Below are positions 57,424 through 64,000 of a stretch of DNA of 64,000 bases, piece after piece; position 1 is the first letter of the stretch, and the number at the start of each line of letters is the position of its first letter. A program made the translations under genes and the position numbers. The stretch spans positions 124,001 to 188,000 of the forward strand of contig CAWALU010000002.1 of the NCBI GenBank assembly GCA_963782985.1, in the 5' to 3' direction. The stretch comes from CAVSWT01 sp963782985 (GTDB taxonomy: Bacteria; Bacteroidota; Ignavibacteria; Ignavibacteriales; Ignavibacteriaceae). The notes beneath the pieces were generated by a model. That model was not told where the DNA came from. It was given only the letters and a program-made list of their open reading frames with translations, and searched no databases.

Positions 57424-58745
57424 TGGAAAAAATAGTTCTACCAGATATTAAAGACCTTCACTTAATTAATGTGTATGTTGAAAATGGCGGATATACTGCA
57501 ATCAAAAAAGCATTGGGCATGTCAACCGATGATATTATTGATCAAGTAAAAAAATCTGGATTAAGAGGGCGGGGCGGCGCTGCTTTTTCTGCCGGACTTA
57601 AATGGAGCTTCATGCCCAAGACTACAGACAAGCCCAAATATCTTTGCGTTAATGGCGATGAAAGCGAGCCGGGTTCTTTTAAAGACCGTCAGATTTTTGA
57701 ATTTAATCCTCATCAAATGATTGAAGGAATATTAATTACGTGTTATGCAATCGGAGCGAAATCCGCATACATTTATATCCGCGGCGAGTATCATAAATGG
57801 ATTAAGCTCGTTGAAAAAGCTTTGGCTGATGCTTATGAAAATGGTTACGTTGGCGATAAGATGAAAGAAAAATTCGGCGGGGATTTTTATTGTGATATTT
57901 ATGTTCACAAAGGCGCGGGAGCTTATATTTGCGGCGAAGAATCTTCATTGATGAATTCGATTGAGGGGAAAAGAGGGTACCCAAGAGTTAAGCCTCCGTT
58001 CCCGGCTGCAAATGGATTATGGGGATGTCCAACTACCATTAATAATATTGAAACTTTAACAAACGTTCCTCCTATTATTAACAAAGGGTGGGAATGGTTT
58101 TCGCGAATTGGCGAACCGAAACATCCGGGAACAATTTTGTATGGCGTTAGCGGTCATGTAAATAAACCGGGTGTATATGAATTACCGTCGGGTACATTGT
58201 TGACTGATATTATTTACCATAACGCCGGCGGCGTCCCGAACGATAAAAAAATTCTTTGCGTTATCCCCGGCGGTTCTTCAATGCCGCCTTTAAGAGGTGA
58301 CCAGCTTGAAGGAGTGAAAATGGATGCCGAATCGCTAAAGGCTGCAGGTTCATCTATAGGCACCGCGGGGATTATGGTGATGGATGAAGATACCGATCTT
58401 GTAAAAGTTTTAGCGCGCATTGCGAAATTTTATTATCATGAAAGCTGCGGACAATGCACTCCCTGCCGCGAAGGAACCGGCTGGCTTTTAAAATTATTAA
58501 ATAGAATTTTAGAAGGTAAAGGTTCAACACACGATTTAGATATGCTTATTACAGTAGCAACTAATATTGAAGGGAACACAATTTGCGCACTTGGCGAAGC
58601 TGCCGCCTGGCCTGTAAGGTTTATGATTACGAGATTTAGAGATTATTTTGAAGCGAGAGTAGCAAAAGAAGTTGATCTGCCTGTAAAAAATAAAGTTCAT
58701 TCAATGAGGCACACCTTTAATCCGCTAGCTGAAATAAAAAATTAA
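57423..58745 (+). CDS. nuoF: NADH-quinone oxidoreductase subunit F
   Basis: NuoF binds NADH and FMN and starts electron transfer. The FMN/NADH loops G-R-G-G-A-A-F-S-A-G-L-K-W and G-D-E-S-E-P-G-S-F-K are present. The N3 cluster cysteines lie in S-C-G-Q-C-T-P-C-R-E-G with a fourth in N-T-I-C-A-L-G. nuoG and the membrane subunits nuoH-N do not follow; the next genes are ferritins on the other strand. Confidence 0.97.
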   Translation: MEKIVLPDIKDLHLINVYVENGGYTAIKKALGMSTDDIIDQVKKSGLRGRGGAAFSAGLKWSFMPKTTDKPKYLCVNGDESEPGSFKDRQIFEFNPHQMIEGILITCYAIGAKSAYIYIRGEYHKWIKLVEKALADAYENGYVGDKMKEKFGGDFYCDIYVHKGAGAYICGEESSLMNSIEGKRGYPRVKPPFPAANGLWGCPTTINNIETLTNVPPIINKGWEWFSRIGEPKHPGTILYGVSGHVNKPGVYELPSGTLLTDIIYHNAGGVPNDKKILCVIPGGSSMPPLRGDQLEGVKMDAESLKAAGSSIGTAGIMVMDEDTDLVKVLARIAKFYYHESCGQCTPCREGTGWLLKLLNRILEGKGSTHDLDMLITVATNIEGNTICALGEAAAWPVRFMITRFRDYFEARVAKEVDLPVKNKVHSMRHTFNPLAEIKN

Positions 58746-58748
58746 ACG

Positions 58749-58798
58749 CCCCTCTTCCCAAAGGGAGAGGAGTGAGACAAAGACAGTGAGAATGTCTC
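58749..58798. repeat. two adjacent hairpins after nuoF
   Basis: CCTCTTCCC pairs with GGGAGAGG (one bulged T) around AAA, and GAGACA pairs with TGTCTC 13 bases apart. Both lie in the gap between nuoF and the converging EncFtn gene. The first is of a form I know as a common intergenic palindrome. It may end the nuo transcript. Confidence 0.55.
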
Positions 58799-58826
58799 CC
58801 AATATAATTTCTCTGTTGAAATTTAT

Positions 58827-59135
58827 TTATTCCTCTTCGCCTTCAACTTTAACAATAGATTTTTCTGTAAACAAATAAGTTTTTAGTTTTTCAGAGAAAT
58901 CTGAATTTTGTCTGCGAACCCATTCTAGGGTCATTGAGGCATGTTCCATTTCTTCTTTCATATTATGCAGTAATATTTTTTTTAATTCTTCATTCTTGCA
59001 TGCATCAGCGCGCTGCTGATACCAATCGATTGCCTCTAGCTCTTCGGTTAATGAAACTAAAGCTCTATGCATATCGCGAGTCTTATCTGACAGTTCTTCA
59101 ACTGGTTCATGATAGTGGGTACTTGACTCTGCCAT
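58827..59135 (-). CDS. encapsulated-ferritin (EncFtn) family protein
   Basis: The protein is a half-length, two-helix ferritin of the EncFtn family, which forms decameric ferroxidases that oxidise Fe(II) inside encapsulin shells. The ferroxidase residues E32, E62 and H65, the secondary sites E31 and E34, and W38-Y39 fall at the same numbers as in the characterised Rhodospirillum rubrum protein, as I recall it. The C-terminus is E-K-S-I-V-K-V-E-G-E-E-E; I see none of the L-G-I-G-S-L-type targeting tail used to enter a shell. No encapsulin gene lies within the window. AAGGAG precedes the ATG. It is downstream of a classical ferritin on the same strand. Confidence 0.88.
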   Translation of the reverse strand: MAESSTHYHEPVEELSDKTRDMHRALVSLTEELEAIDWYQQRADACKNEELKKILLHNMKEEMEHASMTLEWVRRQNSDFSEKLKTYLFTEKSIVKVEGEEE

Positions 59136-59181
59136 TACTTCTCCTTTTATTATGTTTTTATAATAAATTGATTTGCGATAA

Positions 59182-59225
59182 AATAAAAGGGAACGCTCGC
59201 TTATAACTTCGGAATTTACGTTCCC
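59182..59225 (-). terminator. hairpin between ferritin and EncFtn genes
   Basis: On the minus strand GGGAACG and CGTTCCC pair over seven bases, followed by TTTTATTTTA. It fits a terminator for the ferritin gene. Since a promoter-like sequence lies just before it, it could instead be a leader hairpin of the EncFtn transcript. Confidence 0.65.
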
Positions 59226-59227
59226 AA

Positions 59228-59258
59228 CAAAGTAATCTCACAAAAAAAAACAACACAA
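59228..59258 (-). promoter_or_regulatory. weak candidate promoter for the EncFtn gene
   Basis: On the minus strand TTG is followed after 20 bases by TTACTTTG, one mismatch to TAnnTTTG. The spacer contains a run of nine T, so the match may be partly compositional. Confidence 0.35.
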
Positions 59259-59266
59259 ACTAATTT

Positions 59267-59776
59267 TTACTTTTTCTTTCCTTTAAATCTTGCTCTCATT
59301 CCCATTTCTCTATCAAGCAAAAATAATCCGTTTCTATTATCACCGACTAACTTCATTCGTTCTAATAGTTTTATTGCTGTTGCTTCTTCTTCAACCTGCT
59401 CGCTTATAAACCATTGTAAAAAATTATTTGTGGCATAATCTTTTTCACCCAAGGAAAGCTCAAATAATTCATCAATAGATTTTGAAACAGTTTGTTCTTG
59501 CTTTAACATATCTTGAAAGACTTCCAAAGGAGTTTTCCAGGTTAGTCTGGGAACGTCAATTTTTTGTAATGTAACTTTGCCGTTTATTTGATGTATGTAA
59601 TCAAAAAATTTCATGGCGTGTGAATTTTCTTCCTGGGATTGAAGCCTGAACCAGCTTGCAAAGCCGGAAAGATTTTCAGATTCAAAATAGGCAGCCATTG
59701 CAAGGTAAGCGTATGAAGAAAATAGCTCTTCATTTAGTTGTTTGTTCAATGCTTTTTGCACTTTTTCTTTTATCAT
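59267..59776 (-). CDS. ftnA: non-haem ferritin
   Basis: This is a 24-mer ferritin that stores iron as a mineral in the cytoplasm. The di-iron ferroxidase residues E17, E50, H53, E94, Q127 and E130 fall at the same numbers as in E. coli FtnA, and Y24 is present. The chain of 169 residues is complete with a basic tail. A well-matched promoter lies 60 bases upstream. It is followed by the EncFtn gene, so both iron-storage types are encoded together. Confidence 0.96.
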   Translation of the reverse strand: MIKEKVQKALNKQLNEELFSSYAYLAMAAYFESENLSGFASWFRLQSQEENSHAMKFFDYIHQINGKVTLQKIDVPRLTWKTPLEVFQDMLKQEQTVSKSIDELFELSLGEKDYATNNFLQWFISEQVEEEATAIKLLERMKLVGDNRNGLFLLDREMGMRARFKGKKK

Positions 59777-59836
59777 AATTTATCCTTTAAATAATAGTTG
59801 TGGATTTATTTGGATTGATAGATTAAACAATAGTTG

Positions 59837-59867
59837 CAAATGTAGCTAAATAAAGGTTTTACTTCAA
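59837..59867 (-). promoter_or_regulatory. Bacteroidetes-type promoter of the ferritin gene
   Basis: On the minus strand TTG is followed after exactly 20 bases by TACATTTG, a perfect TAnnTTTG. Confidence 0.78.
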
Positions 59868-59905
59868 TAATATTTTAATTTAAAAGGTTTTTAGCTATTT
59901 GCTTC

Positions 59906-59958
59906 GTTTAATATGTTAAAAATGCATCAATTAAACAAAGATCAAATATTGCATTTTT
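59906..59958 (+). other. two crossing inverted repeats upstream of uvrD
   Basis: GTTTAAT (59906-59912) can pair with ATTAAAC (59930-59936), while AAAAATGCA (59918-59926) can pair with TGCATTTTT (59950-59958), which continues in T. The two stems cross, so only one can form fully, or they form a pseudoknot. The site lies between divergent promoters, so it may not be transcribed. Confidence 0.35.
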
Positions 59959-59994
59959 TTAGAGAAAAAGTGATGGGATTACCGTTTCCTCACC

Positions 59995-60025
59995 TTTTAA
60001 TTCGCTTGATATTTCCTTATATTTG
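59995..60025 (+). promoter_or_regulatory. candidate promoter of the helicase gene
   Basis: TATATTTG matches TAnnTTTG fully. The box 20 bases upstream is TTT rather than TTG. The gene starts about 50 bases downstream. Confidence 0.45.
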
Positions 60026-60074
60026 CCCTCTAAAAATAGAATATTACTCACAATATTAAATAAATATCAAACCT

Positions 60075-62255
60075 ATGTTAAGTTTAAAAAATCTCAATAA
60101 AGAACAAAAAAACGCGGTAGAATATATTGACGGTCCATTGATGATTGTGGCAGGGGCGGGTTCAGGCAAAACAAAAGTTTTAACTTATAAAGTTGCCTAT
60201 TTAATTGAAAATGGTTACGAGCCTGATAGCATTTTAGCTTTAACTTTTACCAACAAAGCTGCCCGCGAAATGAAAGAGCGTATTATTGAATTGGTTGGAG
60301 CAAAAGCAAATTCAATTTGGATGGGAACTTTTCATTCAATCTTTGCGCGAATTTTAAGAATTGAAGCGGCGAATATAAATTTTAAATCTAACTTTTCTAT
60401 TTATGACACTGAAGATTCCCTTTCGGTGGTTTCAAATATTTTATCGGAATTTAATATTGATATTGAAGGCGTTACTTCAAATTCAATTAGGCATAGAATA
60501 AGCTTTTTAAAAAACCACATGATTATGCCCGATGATTTTAAAAAGCATCATATAAATTCTTTTGTGGATGAAAAGATTTCCGAAGTATATAAAGAATATC
60601 AAAAAAGATTAGTTGAAAATAATTCAATGGATTTTGACGATTTACTTTTGCATCCCATAAAATTGTTTAATGAAAATCCAAAGGTTCACGCCAAATATCA
60701 AAAACGATTTCAGTATTTATTGGTGGATGAATTTCAGGATACAAACAAAGCTCAATATGAATTGTTAAAAATGCTTGTAAATAAAAAAGGAAATATTGCC
60801 GTAGTTGGCGATGATGCGCAAAGCATTTATAGCTGGAGGGGAGCTAATATTGGCAACATGCTGGATTTTGAAAAAGATTTTCCCAAGCATAAAATTTTTA
60901 AGCTCGAACAAAATTATCGTTCAACAAAAACAATTCTTAACGCCGCAGATTCTGTTATCAAAAATAATAAAGATCAAATTATTAAAACTTTATGGACTGA
61001 AAATAACGACGGCGAACTTTTAACGTTAGTAAAATGTTCTGATGAAAAAGACGAAGCGGCGCAAATTGCAAAGTATATAAAAAAGGAAATATCAAAAAAG
61101 AAAATTTCATTAAAAGATTTTGCAATTTTATATAGAACCAACGCACAATCCCGCGCCCTTGAAGATGTTTTTAGAAGAGAAAAAATGCCTTATAAAATTA
61201 TCGGAGGGATTGAATTCTACAAACGAAAAGAAGTTAAAGATATTGTTGGGTATTTAAGAGTGATCTCAAATCAGAACGATGAAGAAAGTTTATTAAGAAT
61301 AATGAATTTTCCGCAAAGGGGAATCGGCAGCACAACCGTTACGCGAATGACTGCGTTTGCGCGCAAACATAACATTACTCTTTTTGAAACGATGACGAGA
61401 GTTTTTGAAGTCATCGATATAAAAGAAAGAATACAAAAAAACGTTAAAAATTTTAAAGTGCTTTTAGATAAATATATTGGACTAAAAGATAAATTATCAG
61501 CTGGAGAATTATCAAGAGCATTAGTTGACGAGTTGGGTATTTTAAGAATATTCAAAGAAGAAAATACGCCGGAAGCCCGCGCCCGTTGGGAAAATATTAA
61601 CGAGCTGCTTTCTGCTTTAAGCGAGTTTTCAAGCGCTAATAAAGACGCTAAACTGGAAGGATATTTAGAAGATGTTTCGCTTATTTCTGATGTTGATCTC
61701 TATCAGGAAGGAAGCAACGTTATAACAATGCTTACCATCCACAGTTCTAAGGGATTGGAATTTCCAATTGTTTTTATTTCAGGATGCGAGGAAGATATTT
61801 TTCCGCTTTCAAATAAATTCAGCAGCGATGCTTCGGTAGAAGAGGAGAGAAGATTATTTTACGTAGCTGTTACACGCGCGCAGGAAAAAGTTTATTTGTC
61901 TCACGCCCGTTCTCGATATAGATTTGGAGAAGTTGCTTATCAAAGCAGATCGAGATTTATAGACGAGCTTGATGAAAAAACTTATGCTGAAATTAATGGA
62001 AGCATCGGAAGAAAATCTAATCGTAAAACTAAAAAAGAACAGTACTATGAGTATTTTGAAAAAGTTGATTACGAAGATTTTAATCAGGACAATAAAGCTT
62101 TGCGACCCGGCAGCAGAGTAATGCATGATAAATTTGGTCTTGGAAAAGTAACGGCTGTTACAGGCGCAAGCGAAATGCAAAAAGCCACTGTTGTTTTTGA
62201 GGGAAACAATGTTAAGCAGTTAATGCTAAAATTTGCAAAGCTAAAAGTACTATAA
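60075..62255 (+). CDS. UvrD/PcrA-type ATP-dependent DNA helicase
   Basis: This superfamily 1A 3'-5' helicase acts in DNA repair and in clearing stalled complexes. The Walker A G-A-G-S-G-K-T lies at 27-33, with later motifs V-D-E-F-Q-D-T, G-D-D-A-Q-S-I-Y-S-W-R-G, Q-N-Y-R-S-T, T-I-H-S-S-K-G-L-E and V-A-V-T-R-A. The C-terminal 50 residues form the Tudor-like domain (H-D-K-F-G-L-G-K-V) that in PcrA/UvrD binds RNA polymerase. The 726 residues are full length. The gene stands alone behind its own promoter. Confidence 0.95.
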   Translation: MLSLKNLNKEQKNAVEYIDGPLMIVAGAGSGKTKVLTYKVAYLIENGYEPDSILALTFTNKAAREMKERIIELVGAKANSIWMGTFHSIFARILRIEAANINFKSNFSIYDTEDSLSVVSNILSEFNIDIEGVTSNSIRHRISFLKNHMIMPDDFKKHHINSFVDEKISEVYKEYQKRLVENNSMDFDDLLLHPIKLFNENPKVHAKYQKRFQYLLVDEFQDTNKAQYELLKMLVNKKGNIAVVGDDAQSIYSWRGANIGNMLDFEKDFPKHKIFKLEQNYRSTKTILNAADSVIKNNKDQIIKTLWTENNDGELLTLVKCSDEKDEAAQIAKYIKKEISKKKISLKDFAILYRTNAQSRALEDVFRREKMPYKIIGGIEFYKRKEVKDIVGYLRVISNQNDEESLLRIMNFPQRGIGSTTVTRMTAFARKHNITLFETMTRVFEVIDIKERIQKNVKNFKVLLDKYIGLKDKLSAGELSRALVDELGILRIFKEENTPEARARWENINELLSALSEFSSANKDAKLEGYLEDVSLISDVDLYQEGSNVITMLTIHSSKGLEFPIVFISGCEEDIFPLSNKFSSDASVEEERRLFYVAVTRAQEKVYLSHARSRYRFGEVAYQSRSRFIDELDEKTYAEINGSIGRKSNRKTKKEQYYEYFEKVDYEDFNQDNKALRPGSRVMHDKFGLGKVTAVTGASEMQKATVVFEGNNVKQLMLKFAKLKVL

Positions 62256-62356
62256 AAAAAATCCCAATTTATATTTTGAATTTAAGTTTCTATTCAAATA
62301 AATTAATCGATAGGTTAAGTGAGAATTAAAATAAAGTATTCAGGAGAAAAGATTAT

Positions 62357-63736
62357 ATGTCAATTGCCCCAAAAAAATTAGCCATCTTAGTTGGCGGCGG
62401 ACCGGCGCCGGGAATAAACAGCGTTATAGGCGCTGCAACCATTCGCGCTGCGCTTGAAGGCGTGGACGTAATTGGAATTAAAGACGGTTTTAAATGGATA
62501 ATGCAAGGCGACATTTCACATACAAAGGAATTAAATATTCACAACGTTAGCCGTATCCATTTTAGAGGCGGCTCGTATATTGGCATCGCAAGAAATAATC
62601 CTACAAAAGATAAAAAACATCTTGAGAGTACTGTTACTTCGTTGCTAAGATTAAACGTTGACAAACTAATTACAATCGGCGGCGATGATACGGCATTCAG
62701 CGCGCTTAAAGTTGAAGAAATGGCTGCGGGCAGAATTAAAGTTGTACATGTTCCCAAAACAATTGATAACGATTTAGACTTGCCTCATGGAATTCCTACT
62801 TTCGGATTTCAAACTGCGCGGCACATAGGCGTTGAGGTTGTAAAAAATCTTATGGTAGATGCGCAAACAACTTCGCGTTGGTACTTTGTGGTTTCTATGG
62901 GAAGAAAAGCCGGTCATCTTGCTTTAGGAATTGGAAAGGCTACTGGAGCTACTCTAACATTAATCCCGGAAGAATTTAATAAATCGGTAATTAGTTTTTC
63001 GCAGATTGTTGATGTTTTAGTCGGCGCAATAATAAAGCGTTTAAGTTACGGTAGAACCGACGGCGTGGCGATTTTAGCCGAGGGTTTAGTCGAGCATTTA
63101 GATCCAAAGGATATGGAGAAGCTGGTAAATATTGAAAGAGACGCTCATGATAATATCAGAATTGCTGAAATAAATTTTGGCGAAATATTAAAATATAAAG
63201 TTCAGGAGAGATTAAAAGATTTTAATCTTAAAGCAACCATAGTCGCTAAAAATATTGGCTATGAATTGCGGTGCGCCGATCCTATCCCTTACGATATGGA
63301 ATATACAAGAGATCTTGGTTTTTCAGCGGCGCAATTTATTCTTACCGGGGGCAATGCAGCTATGGTTTCAATTCAAAATGGTCATTTCGTTCCGATGTTT
63401 TTTAAAGACATTATTGATCCGCAAACTAAAAAAACAAAAGTACGAATGGTTGACCCCTGCTCTGAATCATTTTACATCGCCAGAAGATATATGCTTCGTT
63501 TAAATAAAGCTGATTTTGAAGATCCGCACGAACTTGCCAAATATGCCGCCACTTGCGGAATTTCTTTGGAAGAATTTAGAAAGCAATTTTATTATTTAAT
63601 TGAAAATGATTTGATGTATAAAAATTTAGAGGATGGAAGTTTTAAATTAGCGGCAAGCGAAACAAATGAAGGTTTTAAACCGGCTGATAAATCTGAAATT
63701 AATGAGGAAGATAATAATAATTTAATACATCATTAG
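62357..63736 (+). CDS. phosphofructokinase, PPi-dependent type by signature
   Basis: The protein is a PFK-A family enzyme. The phosphoryl-donor signature reads G-G-D-D at 108-111 and P-K-T-I-D-N-D at 133-139. The second aspartate (instead of glycine) and the lysine (instead of glycine) are the pattern of pyrophosphate-dependent enzymes, which run reversibly in glycolysis and gluconeogenesis. The 459 residues are longer than the 320 of ATP-PFK and include a C-terminal extension. AGGAGA precedes the ATG. It is monocistronic and is closed by a terminator. Confidence 0.9.
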   Translation: MSIAPKKLAILVGGGPAPGINSVIGAATIRAALEGVDVIGIKDGFKWIMQGDISHTKELNIHNVSRIHFRGGSYIGIARNNPTKDKKHLESTVTSLLRLNVDKLITIGGDDTAFSALKVEEMAAGRIKVVHVPKTIDNDLDLPHGIPTFGFQTARHIGVEVVKNLMVDAQTTSRWYFVVSMGRKAGHLALGIGKATGATLTLIPEEFNKSVISFSQIVDVLVGAIIKRLSYGRTDGVAILAEGLVEHLDPKDMEKLVNIERDAHDNIRIAEINFGEILKYKVQERLKDFNLKATIVAKNIGYELRCADPIPYDMEYTRDLGFSAAQFILTGGNAAMVSIQNGHFVPMFFKDIIDPQTKKTKVRMVDPCSESFYIARRYMLRLNKADFEDPHELAKYAATCGISLEEFRKQFYYLIENDLMYKNLEDGSFKLAASETNEGFKPADKSEINEEDNNNLIHH

Positions 63737-63780
63737 TAGGCATTTAATTTAACAAGTTCACAAAAGATATAATAAAATTA

Positions 63781-63812
63781 TAGGAATTTGATTTTTTCAA
63801 ATTCCTATTTTT
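63781..63812 (+). terminator. intrinsic terminator after the phosphofructokinase gene
   Basis: TAGGAATTTG and CAAATTCCTA pair perfectly around a T-rich loop, and a T-run follows. A further palindrome, GAATTTGAT/ATCAAATTC, lies about 30 bases on, before proC. Confidence 0.88.
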
Positions 63813-63882
63813 TTGCGCTTCAACTTTGTGTTATGGAATTTGATAAATCAAATTCTTACGATAAATAAAATCTTACATAAAG

Positions 63883-64000
63883 TTAATCCTCAATCTTATA
63901 AAGCTTAGCTGCTTTATCCGCCGAAGTAACAATACCTCTAATTAATGCCGAACTAAATCCGTTGTGTTCCATTTGATTTAATCCTGAAATTGTGCAGCCG
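63883..64000 (-). CDS. proC: pyrroline-5-carboxylate reductase, C-terminal part (5' cut by window edge)
   Basis: Only the last 38 residues are in the window. They read G-C-T-I-S-G-L-N-Q-M-E-H-N-G-F and then A-L-I-R-G-I-V, matching the C-terminal proline-site helices of ProC (family form P-G-G-T-T-x-x-G). The enzyme makes proline from pyrroline-5-carboxylate with NAD(P)H. Confidence 0.8.
   Translation of the reverse strand, partial: GCTISGLNQMEHNGFSSALIRGIVTSADKAAKLYKIED

Noticed and set aside
1..64000. tRNA, rRNA, CRISPR arrays, insertion sequences, integrase or phage genes
   Set aside because: I looked through the gaps between genes and saw none; short unusual RNA genes could still be missed by eye.

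Overview
The window looks like chromosome of an Ignavibacteria-type member of the Bacteroidota/Chlorobiota group. The base composition is AT-rich. Several secreted proteins end in the type IX secretion (T9SS) sorting tail with the N-Y-P-N-P-F-N-P motif. There are PorV-like and TonB-dependent outer-membrane proteins, and several promoters match the Bacteroidetes form TTG-N20-TAnnTTTG. The species assignment is inference; there is no rRNA, tRNA, CRISPR array, insertion sequence or prophage that I can see.

Layout. 1-11958: riboflavin synthesis (ribBA), an NfeD-type membrane protease, outer-membrane proteins including an OmpA protein with a calcium-binding TSP3 stalk, a frameshifted OPT peptide transporter coupled to an MFSD1-like MFS carrier, and an M29-type aminopeptidase. 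12043-21355: one apparent operon for a cell-surface module (TonB-dependent receptor, two T9SS-type secreted proteins, a PorV-like protein, an IPT/TIG lipoprotein), closed by a strong terminator. 21395-26292: two tandem GHL10 glycosidase-like proteins with T9SS tails. 26577-30668: def-fmt and then the reverse transsulfuration pair cystathionine beta-synthase and gamma-lyase. 30753-36418: accessory stretch with a DUF1622 membrane protein, a nonsense-mutated lipocalin-like gene, a double GNAT protein and a second TonB-dependent receptor. 36537-43599: an orphan DNA methyltransferase, then a tightly packed run xseA-xseB-dxs-oxidoreductase-response regulator-histidine kinase. 43626-44166: a hicBA toxin-antitoxin locus whose toxin is frameshifted. 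44228-48657: nitrilase plus GNAT pair, rplU-rpmA, and two divergent malate dehydrogenases. 48675-54092: a HATPase anti-sigma-like protein with two envelope genes, and the Kup potassium transporter. 54130-58745: nuoABCDEF. 58827-59776: an EncFtn-type ferritin and a classical ferritin. 60075-64000: UvrD/PcrA helicase, a PPi-type phosphofructokinase, and the 3' end of proC.

How the parts relate. Core metabolism (complex I entry subunits, malate dehydrogenases, PPi-type PFK, DXP pathway, transsulfuration) is interleaved with an envelope programme built on TonB receptors, PorV and T9SS cargo. The least ordinary items are the EncFtn gene that lacks both a neighbouring encapsulin shell and a visible targeting tail, the five-gene surface module, the mosaic GHL10 pair, the OPT/MFSD1-like peptide locus, and the GNAT/nitrilase pair that is fused in some other bacteria. 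Three genes are broken by single-base changes (OPT, hicA, lipocalin-like), which may be real decay or consensus errors.
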